Of a stretch of DNA of 64,000 bases, positions 1 to 7,789 are shown one piece after another. Under the pieces are notes generated by a model. It saw only the letters and a list, made by a program, of their open reading frames with translations. It was not told the origin of the DNA and made no database searches. This DNA is from Methanobacterium sp. BRmetb2. GTDB taxonomy: Archaea; Methanobacteriota; Methanobacteria; Methanobacteriales; Methanobacteriaceae. Each line of letters starts with the position of its first letter. Position 1 is the stretch's first letter. The translations under genes and the position numbers were made by a program. The DNA lies in assembly GCA_003491285.1 (NCBI GenBank), contig CP022705.1, forward strand, positions 248,001 to 312,000, in the 5' to 3' direction.

Positions 1-1
1 A

Positions 2-232
2 TTCTCAATTCTCTGTCAATCAATTAAAAAAGGTATTGACGATGGGACAATTCGTCAAAATTTGGATCCTGTTGAAGTTACAGTATTGTTATCTGCAATA
101 TCCAAAAGCTTGTCCCACATACCACATGATCATGAAAAAATGCTCCAAAGTCGTGGAATAGATCATGATAAATATTTTAGGGATGTTAGTGAATTTATAC
201 AGCGTATGATAATGAACAAAGAGATTGAATAA
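2..232 (+). CDS. TetR-family regulator, C-terminal end (5' truncated by window)
   Basis: An open frame runs from the first bases to a TAA at 230-232 and gives 76 residues. The piece resembles the C-terminal ligand-binding half of a TetR-family repressor: a helix, then 'GIDDGTIRQNLDP', then a helical stretch, the usual pattern in which a Gly-Asp-Gly turn is followed by Asp-Pro at the start of a helix. The HTH domain would lie outside the window, so the family call is an inference from this half only. It reads toward the AT-rich spacer that precedes the acetyltransferase gene. Confidence 0.6.
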   Translation, partial: FSILCQSIKKGIDDGTIRQNLDPVEVTVLLSAISKSLSHIPHDHEKMLQSRGIDHDKYFRDVSEFIQRMIMNKEIE

Positions 233-454
233 AAATATTTCCAGTAAAAAATCTACAATTTCTCATGAAAGATTACCAATAAATTCAATCAATATAAACA
301 AAATTGTTATATTATTTAATAAGCTGATTAGGTTATACTCCTTTTTTATAAAATTTATTTAACTGATCCATTGAAAGGAAATTTAGCATATTTCTTAATT
401 TGGACTTAATTTGGAAATTTTAAAAAAGTTTGATTTTAAATTAAAAAATTATTA

Positions 455-518
455 TTAAAAAGTTTATAAGGCACCGATAAGGAGTTATTTGATTATAAAC
501 TTAGATTTCGATGCCCTA
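455..518. repeat. Dispersed element E1 with inverted ends
   Basis: TAAGGCACCGA (467-477) is nearly the reverse complement of TCGATGCCCTA (508-518): 9 of 11 positions pair around a 30-nt loop. The same element recurs at 7790-7853. Both copies share a TAAAAA-GT-TT entry, GGCA-C, ATTTGA placed exactly 11 nt after it, and GATGCCCTA at the right end; the right parts differ by a 5-nt indel. It may be a DNA operator, a structured RNA or a small mobile-element relic. Confidence 0.55.
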
Positions 519-908
519 TTCCTTTTTTAGTGTTTACGGGTCTATAATGGCAGATAGACTTTTAATGGGTATATTCAAGGAGGGAATATGGTTCAAATAA
601 ACACTTGAATTTTTTTGTTTGAGGTAATAACTATCTTTTTTGCCATTAAAGGATGGTTATTCTTTATTTTATTTAATACTTTCTATTTATTTCGTATTAT
701 TACTTAAAGGTAGAATTTCTTTCTATTGTTAATACATTTTGGATAAAAATCAATACTATTTGAAATTAAAATTATTTTGCATAATGAATTTTGAATACAA
801 AATTAAAATCAAAATTAAGAAGCCACTAATTTATTTATCTTAATTGTATTATTTAGTGAAATCAAATTTTATGTTTTCAGTTAATATTGCTATTTTTACC
901 AATATTTT

Positions 909-918
909 TTTATATAAA
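909..918 (+). promoter_or_regulatory. Candidate TATA box
   Basis: TTTATATAAA sits about 100 bp upstream of the acetyltransferase start. The expected transcription start would be near 940, leaving a leader of about 75 nt that contains the 960-998 site. The box is palindromic, so direction is inferred from the downstream gene. Confidence 0.4.
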
Positions 919-959
919 TTTAGACTAATAGAGGTCATATCATAACTATGTCTAAAGGA

Positions 960-998
960 GTATTACTAATTATTGGATATAGGAACGAATAGTAATAA
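960..998. promoter_or_regulatory. Operator-like inverted repeat GTATTAC-N25-GTAATAA
   Basis: GTATTAC at 960-966 and GTAATAA at 992-998 form an inverted repeat with ATTAC and GTAAT separated by exactly 25 nt. The same geometry recurs at 6335-6369, 6385-6419, 6952-6986 and 7970-8004. It ends 19 bp before the acetyltransferase ATG and lies downstream of the candidate TATA box, a position suited to repression. Confidence 0.55.
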
Positions 999-1017
999 TT
1001 AGAATATAGGTGTTCAA

Positions 1018-1533
1018 ATGAGCTACTTCAGAATCAAAAAGTTAGAAAAAGAGGATATTCAACTTTTTAAAGTCCGTAAATTTCTTTTTAATATAATTGA
1101 AGAAGAATTTGGATATGGTTACATTCCAGAATACCATAAAGATATAAAAGCCCTGGCTGACCATTATATTTACCCCATGAAAAATCAATTTTACATGGCA
1201 ATTCACAATAAAACCCAAAAAGTTATTGGTACTCTAGGCATTAGATCCTATGATAAAAACTTTGAAATTTTTGATGGAGTTTATCAAGCAGAAGATACAG
1301 CCAGTATATGGAGAGTTTTTGTTGATAACAGGTACAGAAGAAATGGAGTTGCCTCTTCACTGGTTAAAACTGCTGAGAAATTCTGTGAAAATGCAGGTTA
1401 TAAACAGATATATTTACATACCCATAAAACAGTGCAGGGGTCTGTGGACTTCTGGATATCAAAGGGATATAAAATTACTGAAGACACCAATAATGAATTA
1501 GGAACTGTACACATGGAAAAACTAATTTTATGA
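1018..1533 (+). CDS. GNAT-family N-acetyltransferase
   Basis: This 171-residue protein has the GNAT fold signature. The acetyl-CoA binding motif A is visible as 'RYRRNGVASSLV' around residues 100-111, matching the R-x-x-G-x-G/A loop, followed by an Ala/Glu-rich helix and an aromatic C-terminal 'DFWISKGY' typical of GNAT motif B. The ATG is preceded by AGGTG at a normal distance. It would move an acetyl group from acetyl-CoA to an amine; the substrate cannot be told. It is the only plus-strand gene in the left accessory region and its leader carries the ATTAC-N25-GTAAT site shared with the metal genes, which suggests shared control. Confidence 0.85.
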   Translation: MSYFRIKKLEKEDIQLFKVRKFLFNIIEEEFGYGYIPEYHKDIKALADHYIYPMKNQFYMAIHNKTQKVIGTLGIRSYDKNFEIFDGVYQAEDTASIWRVFVDNRYRRNGVASSLVKTAEKFCENAGYKQIYLHTHKTVQGSVDFWISKGYKITEDTNNELGTVHMEKLIL

Positions 1534-1600
1534 AATAAAAAGAATAAAAAAGTAGTAATTCCCTGCTATGTCCTCAAAATAAAGAGTTATATCCAATTTT

Positions 1601-2098
1601 TTATGACATTTTTCTTTTCATCCAGAAAGCACCAATAGACAGACCTGTCAAAGCTCCAATCAAAAGACCTGTGACGAATGGAATTAAAAAGTTACTGGAG
1701 TTATTAGAACTATCTTCACTGGAAGCCGCAGTGATATTCAATTTGTTTAAACTCTCTTTAATTGAATTTTCATCGGCAGCAGATACTATTACTCTGTTGG
1801 ATAGATCAGGATTTTCTGATAAAAACTTATTGACTGTATCCTGATAAGCCACTGCAATGATTTTTTTATCAGGATTGGTAAGAGCATGTTCCAGTTGATG
1901 GGTCACATCCGAATCTGATTTAAATATGTATACACCAACTTCCACTCCCAGTTCATCTACTGTTTCTTTGGCCATCTTCCCTGTAGAATCATCAGCAATT
2001 ATTATTGTTGATTCAGGTGTTATATCAACTCCATGGGCACTGACCGGGGTAATCATTCCCAGAATGATTATTAAAATACTTAATGATCTCATATTCAT
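1601..2098 (-). CDS. Small secreted membrane-anchored protein next to CbiM
   Basis: The 165-residue product has an N-terminal signal peptide ending in V-S-A, so the mature protein would begin with His-Gly-Val-Asp. A soluble domain of about 100 residues follows, then a Ser/Asn-rich linker and one C-terminal TM helix (about 137-158) with the basic tail KRKMS. I do not recognise a named family. It starts 15 bp downstream of cbiM behind AGGAGG, so it is almost certainly in the same operon. By analogy with small extra subunits such as CbiN or NikL of ECF metal transporters it may help CbiM capture metal; the N-terminal His supports this but does not prove it. Confidence 0.7.
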   Translation of the reverse strand: MNMRSLSILIIILGMITPVSAHGVDITPESTIIIADDSTGKMAKETVDELGVEVGVYIFKSDSDVTHQLEHALTNPDKKIIAVAYQDTVNKFLSENPDLSNRVIVSAADENSIKESLNKLNITAASSEDSSNNSSNFLIPFVTGLLIGALTGLSIGAFWMKRKMS

Positions 2099-2113
2099 TT
2101 TTTTTACCTCCTT

Positions 2114-2737
2114 CTAGATTTTATCAAGTTTTAAAAGTTCCGGTTTCACTTTTGAAATAAAAGATATTATAAAAACATTTATTGCGCCTTCAATCACTGC
2201 TATAAATAGGTAAAACGGAATTAATGTAACCATCAACATTTCCAGATTAGCAACTCCTGCCCACAACAATATCAAAACCTGGGTAATAGTTGCTACAATT
2301 ATCCCCATAAACGTACCAGAAAATATACCTAAACGTTGATCAAGGTCAGATAATAATTTATAAAACAGGTATGTTGACAAACTCAATGCTACACCAATAG
2401 TCAATGTATTGGCTCCTAAAACTGTTATACCTCCCATACCTAACAGGAAAAATTGTATAATCAGACAGAGGAAAGCTACTATAACTCCGCTAAGAGGACC
2501 TAAAATTATAGCTACTAAAGGTATGAGGAAGAAGTGTATAGATACTCCGAAAGGTGATGGTATTGATATAGATGAAGCTGCAACTGCTGCAGCAGTAAAA
2601 ATAGCAGTATAAACCACTTTACGTTCTTTTTCCTCGCTTTTAGAAAGTTTAAATAAGTAAATTGATACAGTTACAACAGATATTATCCAGTAGATCGCTG
2701 CTTGCCACAAAGGTATGAGTCCATCCATTAAATGCAA
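2114..2737 (-). CDS. cbiM: CbiM/NikM-type cobalt or nickel ECF transporter S component
   Basis: This 207-residue membrane protein has about six TM helices. The N-terminus 'MHLMDGLIP' matches the CbiM/NikM signature in which the amino terminus and His2 bind Co(II) or Ni(II), and 'GITVLGANTL' near residues 99-108 is the second family hallmark. The start codon is TTG at 2737, six nt behind AGGAGGT; the later ATG would delete the metal-binding His2, so TTG is chosen. The family normally works with CbiQ/NikQ (T) and CbiO/NikO (ATPase); neither is in this window. The specificity, Co or Ni, cannot be decided from sequence alone. The next gene downstream is a small membrane protein. Confidence 0.9.
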   Translation of the reverse strand: MHLMDGLIPLWQAAIYWIISVVTVSIYLFKLSKSEEKERKVVYTAIFTAAAVAASSISIPSPFGVSIHFFLIPLVAIILGPLSGVIVAFLCLIIQFFLLGMGGITVLGANTLTIGVALSLSTYLFYKLLSDLDQRLGIFSGTFMGIIVATITQVLILLWAGVANLEMLMVTLIPFYLFIAVIEGAINVFIISFISKVKPELLKLDKI

Positions 2738-2810
2738 AATTTAACCTCCTTATTAAGTAAATTAACTCAAAACTAAGTATATTCTTAAAAATAACAATAG
2801 ATTTAACTAC

Positions 2811-3269
2811 TTAAAAAAAACCACCTTTATACAGAAAAGCAAATGAAACTAAACCAACCACAACTACGCCCATAATGGCCATGTTATTCCATGAAGAATA
2901 ATTATCGGAATCGTTGGAAGTATCGTTCGTCATATCTGTGTTATTTGCACCTTCCACAGGTTCTACTCCAAAATTATCGTTATTATCATTAGATGAAGTT
3001 GAAGTTTGTCTGTCATTTGTTGCACCAGTTGAGCTGCTTCCACTTGAACTAGTCGTGCTGTCCCTGGTTTTAGATGTGCTTTGACTTGAACTTCCCGAAG
3101 AACTTGAACCAGAATTTGAACTAGAATCAGAAGTATCATCAGAATCAACCGGTTCTGGATAAACGCCGTGCCCAGGATGGGCTGAAACCGCCCCAGAAAG
3201 TGTCAAGACAAAAATTACCATAAAGATTAGAAGTATTCCCTCTTTTTTAAAATTATTAATATAGTTCAT
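2811..3269 (-). CDS. Small secreted Ser/Thr-rich surface protein with C-terminal anchor
   Basis: The 152-residue product has a signal peptide (about 1-30, ending V-S-A), a mature N-terminus 'HPGHGVYPEP', a low-complexity Ser/Thr/Gly/Asp linker (about 40-125) and one C-terminal TM helix ending FLYKGGFF. No enzyme domain is visible. The two His residues at the expected mature N-terminus are suited to metal binding, and the anchor resembles that of the large FmdE-domain protein upstream. It lies 73 bp upstream of cbiM on the same strand, so it may lead that operon. The TATA box 3306-3316 is flanked by GTAAT and ATTAC half-sites. Role in metal capture is inferred from context. Confidence 0.7.
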   Translation of the reverse strand: MNYINNFKKEGILLIFMVIFVLTLSGAVSAHPGHGVYPEPVDSDDTSDSSSNSGSSSSGSSSQSTSKTRDSTTSSSGSSSTGATNDRQTSTSSNDNNDNFGVEPVEGANNTDMTNDTSNDSDNYSSWNNMAIMGVVVVGLVSFAFLYKGGFF

Positions 3270-3295
3270 CTCCTTTTCTTTTTTTAAAAAATATT

Positions 3296-3370
3296 AGTAA
3301 TTCCAATATATAATACTTGTTATTACTTTTTTATTATTATTTTTAAATAGAAATTCGGGGATTTAGTAAT
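3296..3370 (-). promoter_or_regulatory. Promoter of the cbiM-side operon with flanking half-sites
   Basis: Read on the minus strand, AAGTATTATATATTGG supplies a TATA box at 3306-3316, about 40 bp before the ATG at 3269. The box lies between GTAAT (3297-3301) and ATTAC (3322-3326), almost the same layout as at the promoter of the FmdE-domain gene. Further upstream ATTAT (3336-3340) and GTAAT (3366-3370) are again 25 nt apart, one base away from the exact motif. Confidence 0.5.
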
Positions 3371-3445
3371 ACTAAGAGATACTAAAATATAGAAAAAACT
3401 TGATTAAACTAAGTTAGGAAAAAAATTTTTATTAATTTAATAATT

Positions 3446-3471
3446 TTTAAAAAGAAAAAAAAGAAAAAAAA
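3446..3471 (-). terminator. Oligo-dT terminator after the FmdE-domain gene
   Basis: Beginning about nine bases past the stop codon, the minus strand reads runs of T broken only by single C residues for about 25 nt, typical of archaeal U-tract termination. No strong hairpin is needed or seen. Confidence 0.55.
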
Positions 3472-3479
3472 GGGTTGAT

Positions 3480-6269
3480 TTATTTTAGCATGCCAAGTAT
3501 GGTTCCTTTAAAGAATCCTAATGCAACTAAAGAGCCTATCAGGATAGCACCTACAGCAATCCATATAGTATTAATGCCAGATCCTTCAGATTCTGGAGTT
3601 ACTTTGGAAACTTCGTGGCTAGAACCTGTTTCACCATCAGATTCGCCACTTTCAGTGGAAACCTGAGATGCAGCATTAACTGAAGGTCCTAAATCACCAA
3701 CAGAACTACCAGGTAAACCTGTACCGCTGCCAGATTGAGAACCAGGAACTAAAGAACTACCATTTTGATTACCGTCAGTATTTCCACTCTGATTACCATC
3801 CTGAGAACCATTGTTTGCAGGGATCAGATCAGATAAATTTCTTACAGGTAATCCTTTAACATATACTAATGCGTTACCAGATGCATCTCCTCCAGATAGG
3901 ATTTTTTGAAGATCTTCTTTAGTAATTAACCTATTAAATGTGGTTATTACTGGAGCAGCAAGTAGATTTGGTGAAGAATAATCACCCTTATACAATCTAA
4001 TGTACTCTTCAAGAGAGTTTGAACCTGGAGCAAAAATTGGACCTGTCCAATCTATAATGATAGCTTCTCCAACACCTAACTTTTCATTCCATTTTATTAG
4101 GATTCCAATACTAGAACCAGTTGAAGCACCAGTCATTCTCTGGCTGAAGTAGGTTCCTGCACCTGGAGATATTCCCATTAGATACTGATATATGTCATCT
4201 CTGCAGCTAACGGAATTAGCAACAAATATGTAACTCTCATCGTCACTGGTTGGATAATTTTCATATATGTAGTCTGTTATGAGATATCCTGGTGAACTTC
4301 CTCCACAAACGTGATTATGCCATAACCAACCCATGAGTGCATCATATGGTGGATCATATAATATAACGTTACCAATGTTACATTTAGCACCATCTTCTAC
4401 TGTAAATTCACCAGTTTCGGGGTTGTAGATAAGTGATCTACTAATCACAGTCTTATTGATCTGATCTTCTAAGGAAAATTGGAACCATAAATCACCATAT
4501 ATTGCACTATGTACTGGTAATAATGTTGCTCTGCTTAATCTGGAACCTAATTCTTCAAAGATACCGTCCCATGTCATATCAGTGGTTTGTCCATTAATTC
4601 TAACATAACCTGCTGAAGTAAACACAGTTAAGTTAGGATCATCATTTTCCAGTGTTATTCCTAGAGCTGCAAATATTTCTCTTGCCTTGTCAACGGCAGC
4701 TTTACCAATTTGTTTCATTTGTTCGTCAGTTAAAGTTCCGACAACAGGATCTGGATTGGAAGCTGGAATTGCTGGTGTAAGAACTCCAGAATCAATTTTT
4801 CCTTGGATATATTCCATATCTAACCCGTGTGCATCGGCCACTGGATTTCTTGAGTCAAGTCCACCTGCTAAATAATTGTAGTCTTCCTCAGTAAGTCCGG
4901 TGTAAGCACCGACAATTTGCACTAAAGACTCTGGATTGTTGGTTAATCGGTCTACTAACCAATTATTGAACGCTAGTTCATTAGCTATGCTTGAATACAC
5001 TTCAGATCTTGATTTTCCATATAATGTTAGAACAGCATCCTCATCGAATCTCATTAATATTAAAGTTCCAGAATTGGTTGCTGAACACCATTTAATGAAA
5101 CCAGTTAAAGTGTTATCGACATCAGTGGCATATCCTACATATGCACGTTTTCCAATTGTAAGATCCAGTAGGTACATATATGCATCATCATCAGAGTTTC
5201 CAGGTACACCTAATACTCTGTAACTTGTCTCTTCCTGAACTCCACCAATTAAATCTCCAGGTGGGTAATATTTGAGCAAAGTCTGAACCATGGCTTGTCC
5301 ACTGATGGTTCCCAAACATAAATGACCGTGATAAGCTGCTTGTCGCAGAGTGTCAGAGGGAAGTCCTACAGCCCAAGCATTTGCTAAACTAGCATATGGA
5401 AATGCATCGTCTTGACCAAATTTTGAAACAAATGTGTTCCATTGTGCTGATGTCATATTAGCTGAAATTGTTCCATGATAAACGAGGTTACCATTTTGGT
5501 CGTAGTAGGCAACCGTCATGTTACTGCCATTTCTGAGAATAAATGCAAAATTCGTTGGGTCAACCCTTGTTTTTCGAAGAGTTAATAGATTTCCTTGACC
5601 ATAAGTTATCTTACCATTAGAGCCATTAAGAATACCTTCTAAACAATCTTCTGTAGTAGTATTGTTAAGATAAGTAAGGCCTGCACTGGTAATACATAAA
5701 ATATTCTCAGGATCAGCGTTTGTTAGGTTTAGTAGTTGATTTGCCTTTCTGATAACTTCTCTTCCTAACCGATAGTTGGGTGTAGCTTGCAGATCAAACT
5801 CCACATTACCATAAAAGTTCGGATCATCTGGATTGTCAGGATTGGTATTTACTGAAACTTCCTTCTCCTGTGTTTGATATCCCGGAGCACTGACTTTTAT
5901 CTTAAAAACTGTACCTTCAGTAACATCAGGATAAACAAAACTTATCTCATAAGCAGCATGTGCATGATTGTAAGTTTTCTCAAAATCAATCAAGTTTCCT
6001 TCACTATCAGTTACTGTTATGGAAGGAACAATTTCACTATCATCAGGATATTCATAATTTACCTCAACCCCAATAATAGGATCCACTAACTGCGAATCTT
6101 CAGCCGAATCATCTTCTGATCCAGTATCAGTTTCTTCAGGCACATCAGGCAGATCTGGATCAACACCACCAGAATCACCCTCGTTTACATCTTCAGTTGC
6201 TGAAACTGTACCACACAGTGCCAGCATAAACACAAGCGAAATCGTCAGTAATATTGCTTTGTTTTTCAT
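3480..6269 (-). CDS. Large secreted, membrane-anchored protein with two FmdE-type domains
   Basis: The 929-residue product has a signal peptide (1-24), an acidic Asp/Glu-rich segment (27-65), a beta-rich domain like a carboxypeptidase-regulatory fold (66-160), and two homologous halves. Each half opens with a helix plus 'TSAGLTYLN' or 'TSAGYVRIN' (about 168-210 and 518-560) and carries an FmdE-type metal motif: H314-G-H-L-C318 and H651-N-H-V-C655. A Ser/Gly/Asn-rich linker (815-897) leads to one TM helix (900-920). FmdE domains are named from formylmethanofuran dehydrogenase operons and carry a zinc-ribbon or metal site; here they face outside. Neighbouring cbiM suggests extracellular metal or corrinoid handling, which is inference. 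SD AGGAGGTGA precedes the ATG. Confidence 0.8.
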   Translation of the reverse strand: MKNKAILLTISLVFMLALCGTVSATEDVNEGDSGGVDPDLPDVPEETDTGSEDDSAEDSQLVDPIIGVEVNYEYPDDSEIVPSITVTDSEGNLIDFEKTYNHAHAAYEISFVYPDVTEGTVFKIKVSAPGYQTQEKEVSVNTNPDNPDDPNFYGNVEFDLQATPNYRLGREVIRKANQLLNLTNADPENILCITSAGLTYLNNTTTEDCLEGILNGSNGKITYGQGNLLTLRKTRVDPTNFAFILRNGSNMTVAYYDQNGNLVYHGTISANMTSAQWNTFVSKFGQDDAFPYASLANAWAVGLPSDTLRQAAYHGHLCLGTISGQAMVQTLLKYYPPGDLIGGVQEETSYRVLGVPGNSDDDAYMYLLDLTIGKRAYVGYATDVDNTLTGFIKWCSATNSGTLILMRFDEDAVLTLYGKSRSEVYSSIANELAFNNWLVDRLTNNPESLVQIVGAYTGLTEEDYNYLAGGLDSRNPVADAHGLDMEYIQGKIDSGVLTPAIPASNPDPVVGTLTDEQMKQIGKAAVDKAREIFAALGITLENDDPNLTVFTSAGYVRINGQTTDMTWDGIFEELGSRLSRATLLPVHSAIYGDLWFQFSLEDQINKTVISRSLIYNPETGEFTVEDGAKCNIGNVILYDPPYDALMGWLWHNHVCGGSSPGYLITDYIYENYPTSDDESYIFVANSVSCRDDIYQYLMGISPGAGTYFSQRMTGASTGSSIGILIKWNEKLGVGEAIIIDWTGPIFAPGSNSLEEYIRLYKGDYSSPNLLAAPVITTFNRLITKEDLQKILSGGDASGNALVYVKGLPVRNLSDLIPANNGSQDGNQSGNTDGNQNGSSLVPGSQSGSGTGLPGSSVGDLGPSVNAASQVSTESGESDGETGSSHEVSKVTPESEGSGINTIWIAVGAILIGSLVALGFFKGTILGMLK

Positions 6270-6308
6270 TTTTTCACCTCCTATATATTCAGTAAAAAAA
6301 CAATAGTA

Positions 6309-6419
6309 GTAATACTATATATTAAATTTATGTTATTACATAATGCCTCAAAATCCAGTTATTTGTAATACTTTTCACCCCAGTATTACTATTTACAATA
6401 TTCTATCGCTGAGCGTAAT
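6309..6419 (-). promoter_or_regulatory. Promoter with tandem ATTAC-N25-GTAAT operators
   Basis: The TATA box of the FmdE-domain gene (TTTAATATATAG, minus strand, 6316-6327) lies between GTAAT (6309-6313) and ATTAC (6335-6339). Two exact ATTAC-N25-GTAAT units follow upstream, 6335-6369 and 6385-6419, repeated at a 50-bp period. GTAATAC (6365-6371) and GTATTAC (6383-6389) also make a perfect inner repeat with an 11-nt spacer. Five half-sites in 111 bp indicate cooperative binding of a regulator. Confidence 0.65.
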
Positions 6420-6756
6420 AACATGATGAACTGTTAAAAATAAGTTTATTTAAAAATCAAAAACCAATAATCCCTGAAGAGATAAATTAAAACTGTATAA
6501 AATTTTAATTATTAAAAAAAAATTAATTAATAGGTAATAAATTTAATTAACCTTATATAAACTTAATTTAAATACTTGGTTTTAAAATTTTCTTTTTATA
6601 AAAATGTATTAAAATAACCACTAAATAATTCTTTCAAGTATTTAACTTTAATCTGATCAAAATTCAAGCAGCTTTACAATAAATAGTATTAAAACTATTT
6701 GATATCTTAACTAGAATAAAAATAGTTTATTTAATACGGTTATTATTGTTGCCTCA

Positions 6757-6822
6757 TCTCCTTTAATGGTAGGGATCAGAATTTAAACTTCAAATTTAAC
6801 TCAAAATCCCTACTCAAGGAGA
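6757..6822. other. Long two-part hairpin
   Basis: TCTCCTT (6757-6763) pairs with AAGGAGA (6816-6822) and GTAGGGAT (6769-6776) pairs perfectly with ATCCCTAC (6806-6813), leaving a 29-nt loop. A TATA-like AGTTTATTTAAT lies about 30 bp to the left and an AAGGAGGGAG sequence just to the right. The loop length equals that of E2. It could be a structured RNA, an operator or a translation-control hairpin, since the arms contain SD-like and anti-SD-like sequence. Confidence 0.5.
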
Positions 6823-6951
6823 TTAAGGAGGGAGAACTGAATGGCAGAAAGTTTCCATAAAGATCTCATGTAATACTTTTTCTTAATTTATTGATATTAC
6901 AATCAAAAATAAGTCACGCTACTATTTAATATTTTCGCTTTTAATAGGATT

Positions 6952-6986
6952 ATTACTATTCTTTTAAAATATAGTGGATTAGTAAT
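6952..6986. promoter_or_regulatory. Isolated ATTAC-N25-GTAAT site
   Basis: ATTAC (6952-6956) and GTAAT (6982-6986) are exactly 25 nt apart, as at the neighbouring sites. No gene begins nearby on either strand, so the site either controls an unannotated small RNA, such as one holding the 6757-6822 hairpin 130 bp away, or is a relic. Confidence 0.5.
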
Positions 6987-7532
6987 ATGTTTAATAATCT
7001 TAAAATAAATAATAAACAACATAATCATGAATAAAAATAAAATATTCCTTTATCACAATAGAAATTGAGTAAAAGAATATATTGTTGATGAGCCTATTCA
7101 CTTTTAAGAATACCTTAAGAATATCGAATTTTTTTAAATAAATATTTTATCATCTAATTTAATATCTGAAATAGTGTATAAATATTTTTTAAAGTTTTAT
7201 TTAACATTATTAACAGATGCATTGCGTTGAAGCCTTCTAATTCAGTGTTAAGCTTCCAATATATTTTTGTACAGTATTCTAGGTATAAAGCAGTATATAT
7301 TCTACGACCTAATTATATTGGGTGCAAAATTAATAAAAATTACCCTTTTTTACGATAAATTTTAATAATTTTATTCATAAAATGCGATAAAATAAAATTT
7401 AATGATATTTTAAATTTATCCTGTTGTTTTAGAAGTTAATGATATATAAAATAAGTAAGTTAATGAGGATATTTTAAAAAATAGTTTCTTAATTTGAAGA
7501 AAATTATCTTCATTGATTTTAATAAAAAAAAT

Positions 7533-7775
7533 TTAAATATCTGTATCATAAACATCTTTTTCGATAAAGATTAAATTTTCATCAAAATTAAGATTATAAT
7601 CTGTTTCTGGCCATTTTAATATTTTTAAACATTTTTTTACAATTTTTAGATTTTTAGGGGTATACGGAAAGGTTATCCAAACTAAATTGTTATCTTTATC
7701 GGTTTTAAGATTAGTTTCCAAATGTTTTAGTTTCTCTAGCGCATGATCTAAATTTATATCCATGTTTTTTCTCAT
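7533..7775 (-). CDS. Small conserved-looking protein of unknown function
   Basis: This 80-residue acidic protein has no recognised domain and no membrane segment. The ATG is preceded by GGGGGTCATC, an acceptable SD. A promoter with TATA at 7954-7967 and an ATTAC-N25-GTAAT site at 7968-8006 lies about 180 bp upstream, so the mRNA would have a leader of about 150 nt that contains element E2. The shared operator ties it to the metal-linked genes. A second frame overlapping its 5' end (7711-7923) is less likely to be real. Confidence 0.55.
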   Translation of the reverse strand: MRKNMDINLDHALEKLKHLETNLKTDKDNNLVWITFPYTPKNLKIVKKCLKILKWPETDYNLNFDENLIFIEKDVYDTDI

Positions 7776-7789
7776 TTAGATGACCCCCG

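Larger units (their letters stand above)
233..1017. other. AT-rich intergenic region with dispersed element, hairpins and an operator
   Basis: This 785-bp stretch has no credible ORF. It holds element E1 (455-518), a small hairpin GTCTAT/ATAGAC near 540-560, a GGAGGGAATATG sequence near 580-591 that would start only a six-codon ORF, and an inverted pair AATAACTATC/GATGGTTATT near 625-662 followed by a T-rich run that could end a short transcript. A TATA box (909-918) and an ATTAC-N25-GTAAT site (960-998) precede the acetyltransferase. The middle could encode a small structured RNA, but nothing proves it. Confidence 0.5.
6270..7532. other. 1.26-kb gene-free AT-rich region
   Basis: No ORF of substance is visible on either strand. 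The right part of the FmdE-gene promoter occupies 6270-6425. A long hairpin lies at 6757-6822 and an ATTAC-N25-GTAAT site at 6952-6986. A plus-strand AAGGAGGGAG followed by ATG at 6841 opens only a ten-codon ORF ending at 6873. The rest (7000-7532) is simple AT-rich sequence in which I see nothing. The region may encode a small RNA or be the eroded site of a lost gene. Confidence 0.5.

Noticed and set aside
580..607. Mini-ORF with a good SD before element-free sequence (six codons)
   Set aside because: Too short to judge as a coding sequence; kept only as part of the spacer description.
1926..2117. Plus-strand frames opposite the metal genes and other long reverse-frame ORFs
   Set aside because: They mirror real minus-strand genes with strong family motifs and lack SD sites.
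6424..6476. C/D-box-like sRNA (ATGATGA near 6424 and CTGA near 6472)
   Set aside because: No terminal stem and no convincing C' or D' boxes; such short motifs are common by chance.
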